This document shows, in pieces, positions 61,912 through 64,000 of a stretch of DNA of 64,000 nt (position 1 is the first letter of the stretch; every line of letters begins with the position of its first letter). Location of the stretch: assembly GCA_946699065.1 (NCBI GenBank), contig CAMPDV010000015.1:1426001-1490000 (forward strand), in the 5' to 3' direction. The DNA is from Loxodes magnus. Lineage: Eukaryota > Ciliophora > Karyorelictea > Loxodida > Loxodidae. The translations under genes and the position numbers were made by a program. Below the pieces are notes generated by a model. It did not search any database. It was not told where the DNA came from and saw nothing but the letters and a program-made list of their open reading frames with translations.

Positions 61912-64000
61912 ATGGCTGAAAATTCTTTAGCTCCGGGATCTATAATCGAAGGAAAAACATTGGTCATATCCAGACTTCCAGATACATTTATTGGACACGA
62001 ATTAAAAAACGCCATTTCAGAAATTGCGATTCCTTCAAGTATGAATATTATAATTCCGAAATTAAATCGGAGAATAAGAATTAAAAGGGCCATAAGTGCT
62101 TAAGATTAATAATCTTCAAATTAATAGATATTTAATATCATATAACTGTGCAGCAACGAATAAGGAGATATTGACTTCGAAAAATTAGCCCAATTAGACA
62201 TCAAATAATTTAAACCTCAGTTTTAGTTGGAAGATAAATAATATGAATATAACCTTAAATAATATAAACTTGCCTTTTTAAATTTTAGCTCTGAGGAGGA
62301 TGCTCATAAGGTTTACTTAACTTTAATCACAAACTAGGGTTAGATTTTAGAAAAGAACAACATCAGCAATTCAATCACTACTTATAAGCTTAAATCAAAA
62401 GAATTCTTTTAGTAGTTGACTACGATTTTTGTTAAGAGCATTTCAAAAGCTACAACAGAGAAGAGCTTCTATGATTATTTTAACATAGGACCTATTTTCA
62501 CTTTAAAGTTTTCCAAAGATTAAGAAGGAAGACCTAGAGGATACGGATTTGTCACTTATTACAGTAAGGAACATGCGGAAAATGCTTTAAGTAGCTTACA
62601 TAAAACTGATCTTGATGGCAGTGTCATTGAAGTAGTAAAGTTCATTAATGTTTAAGAAAGAGAAAATTAAGAAAACTAAAAGGTTCAAGTGAATAACATT
62701 TACATCAAAAATATACCAGCAAATTGGGATTATTAATAATTAAATGCTCTTTTTGGATTGTTTGGCCCAATTAAATCTTCAGCGATAAACATAGACTCTC
62801 ACGAAAGAAAATCAGCATTTGTTTGCTACGAAAATCCAGAAGATACAGAAGTCGCATGGTCTTTCATGCATGAGCAATAGCTTAAAAGAGATTTCGAACC
62901 TTTGAAAATTAGTTAAGCTCTTAAAAAGTTCGAAAGAAAGCAAATAATTGGGTTGTAATTTGAAGAAATGAAAGAAAATCTTAGAAAAGAGCAAGAAGGA
63001 AAGAATTTATATGTTTGGGGACTAAGCGAAAATGTAACAGACTAAAACCTAATGGAAATCTTCTAGTAATTTGGAAAAATTCTAAGCGCCAAAGTTATGC
63101 AAGAGACTAATATCAAGATAAACTTGGAAGGAGTTGAGGAATCTAAAAAGTCTAAAGGATATGGATTTATATGTTTCGAGACAAAAGAGGCGGCCGGAGA
63201 GGCATTGGAAAAAATGAATAATACTACAATAAATGACAGAAAAATTAATATTTATATTGCTAAAAGAAGAGATAAAAACTCTAAACCAAAAAAATCCAAT
63301 CCTTTTAGCTAATAATAATACCTTTAAAATCATATGATGAACACGCATAAAGTTTCTCCTATGATGGCTATGGGTCGAGGATATAATCCTTTTCCATTCT
63401 AAAATCCCTTATAATTTCACAATTTTTAAGGAAGAGGAATGTAAAAAATGCCATTTTAAGCCCGTGGAGGATTTTAAAATTTCATTGGAATGCCATAAAT
63501 GATGCCAAATATGGGATTTAATCCTCAAATGAGAGGAATGCCTCCATAGATGTTTGGAAAAATGCCTCCTTAGTTCAAGGGACCTATGCCTCCTGCTAGA
63601 GGTATGTAACAAAGAATGCCAATGTAGCCACCTATGGGTCCTCCAATGGGTCCTATGGGGGCTCCAATGGGGGCTCCAATGGGGGCTCCAATGGGGGCTC
63701 CAATGGGGGCTCCAATGGGTCCTCCAATGGGTCCTTCCATGGGTCCTTCCATGGGTCCTTCCATGGGTCCTTCCATGGGACCTTCCATGGGTCCTCCAAT
63801 GAGACCAATGCAATAACAACCATATAATTTACAAGGACCTATGGGACCTCAAATGGGTTTTCCAGGTCAATAATAAATGGGAGGATAGGGTCCAATAGTT
63901 TAAAATCCTATGTATCAGTCTATGCATATGCCTCCATAGCAAATTCAACAATAACGTCCCCCTCAGCAGAATCCACAAGTAGCATAGCAACTGTAACAAA
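61912..64000 (+). CDS. Poly(A)-binding protein, cytoplasmic type (3' end outside window)
   Basis: A continuous frame runs from ATG 61912 to the window edge (696 codons), with many TAA/TAG read as Gln and no TGA. Four RRM domains lie in order: RRM1 ~15-130 (divergent, KTLVISRLP), RRM2 ~170-245 ([18 protein letters not shown]), RRM3 ~261-335 ([16 protein letters not shown]) and RRM4 ~365-465 ([18 protein letters not shown]). A Met/Pro/Gly/Gln-rich linker follows, including MGAP x5 and MGPS x5 tetrapeptides (~575-630). This is the layout of cytoplasmic PABP, which coats mRNA poly(A) tails and promotes translation; the expected C-terminal MLLE domain would lie beyond 64000. The first ATG is right before the first RRM, as in the family. 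RRM1 carries a weak RNP match, so RRM2-4 probably do most binding (inference). Confidence 0.93.
63646..63795 (+). repeat. 12-bp tandem repeats in the PABP linker
   Basis: Five copies of ATGGGGGCTCCA (MGAP) at about 63652-63711 and five of ATGGGTCCTTCC (MGPS) at about 63727-63790, nearly perfect at DNA level. They are G/C-rich against the local AT background and create standard-code open frames in other phases. Confidence 0.95.

Noticed and set aside
63409-63819. Minus-strand His/Trp/Arg-rich and plus-strand Leu/Trp/Val-rich frames at the PABP end
   Set aside because: Both arise from reading the 12-bp MGAP/MGPS codon repeats in other frames.

Overview
The window looks like nuclear DNA of a ciliate with a reassigned genetic code. 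It is very AT-rich. Almost every real protein here is invisible under the standard code and appears only when TAA and TAG are read as Gln. In addition, TGA is read as Trp inside genes while still serving as the stop. TGA falls on Trp-compatible positions inside a RING finger, a Patched-family transporter, a histidine kinase and a kinase/MORN protein. UAR=Gln with UGA=Trp/stop is the karyorelict code (NCBI table 27, e.g. Loxodes); Condylostoma (table 28) is the alternative. Introns resolved by restoring frame are 17-22 nt with GT...AG ends, not the fixed 15-16 nt of heterotrichs. I therefore favour a karyorelictean; this is inference.

Layout. 1-5643 (minus, runs off the left edge): a giant protein made of CxxCxxxx octads, partly built from near-identical 966-bp tandem units. 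5.6-22 kb: long AT-rich DNA with several unrecognised, partly coiled-coil coding stretches. 22.2-25.1 kb: a degenerate kinase fused to MORN repeats. Its MORN half is duplicated as an 1830-bp inverted repeat at 29.7-31.5 kb, where it forms a shorter gene. 32.3-39.5 kb (minus): a weakly supported gene, a RING-finger protein and a six-exon Patched/sterol-sensing-type transporter. 40.1-41.9 kb: a putative membrane protein. 42.2-44.8 kb: a second CxxC-octad protein, with an N-terminal RING/TRAF-type zinc finger and a C-terminal ADP-ribosyltransferase domain. 48.9-49.4 kb: a Myb/SANT protein. 53.4-55.8 kb: a hybrid histidine kinase. 58.2-60.8 kb: three tRNA genes (Arg, Phe, Ala). 61.9-64 kb: the start of a four-RRM poly(A)-binding protein.

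The most novel element is the pair of CxxC-octad proteins. One shows a complete RING - TRAF-type zinc finger - octad array - ADP-ribosyltransferase architecture, which I do not recognise as described.

Caution: with TGA as the only stop in AT-rich DNA, open frames of 100-200 codons rich in K/N/I/Q/F arise by chance. Features without a recognised domain therefore carry low confidence, and their ends are approximate.
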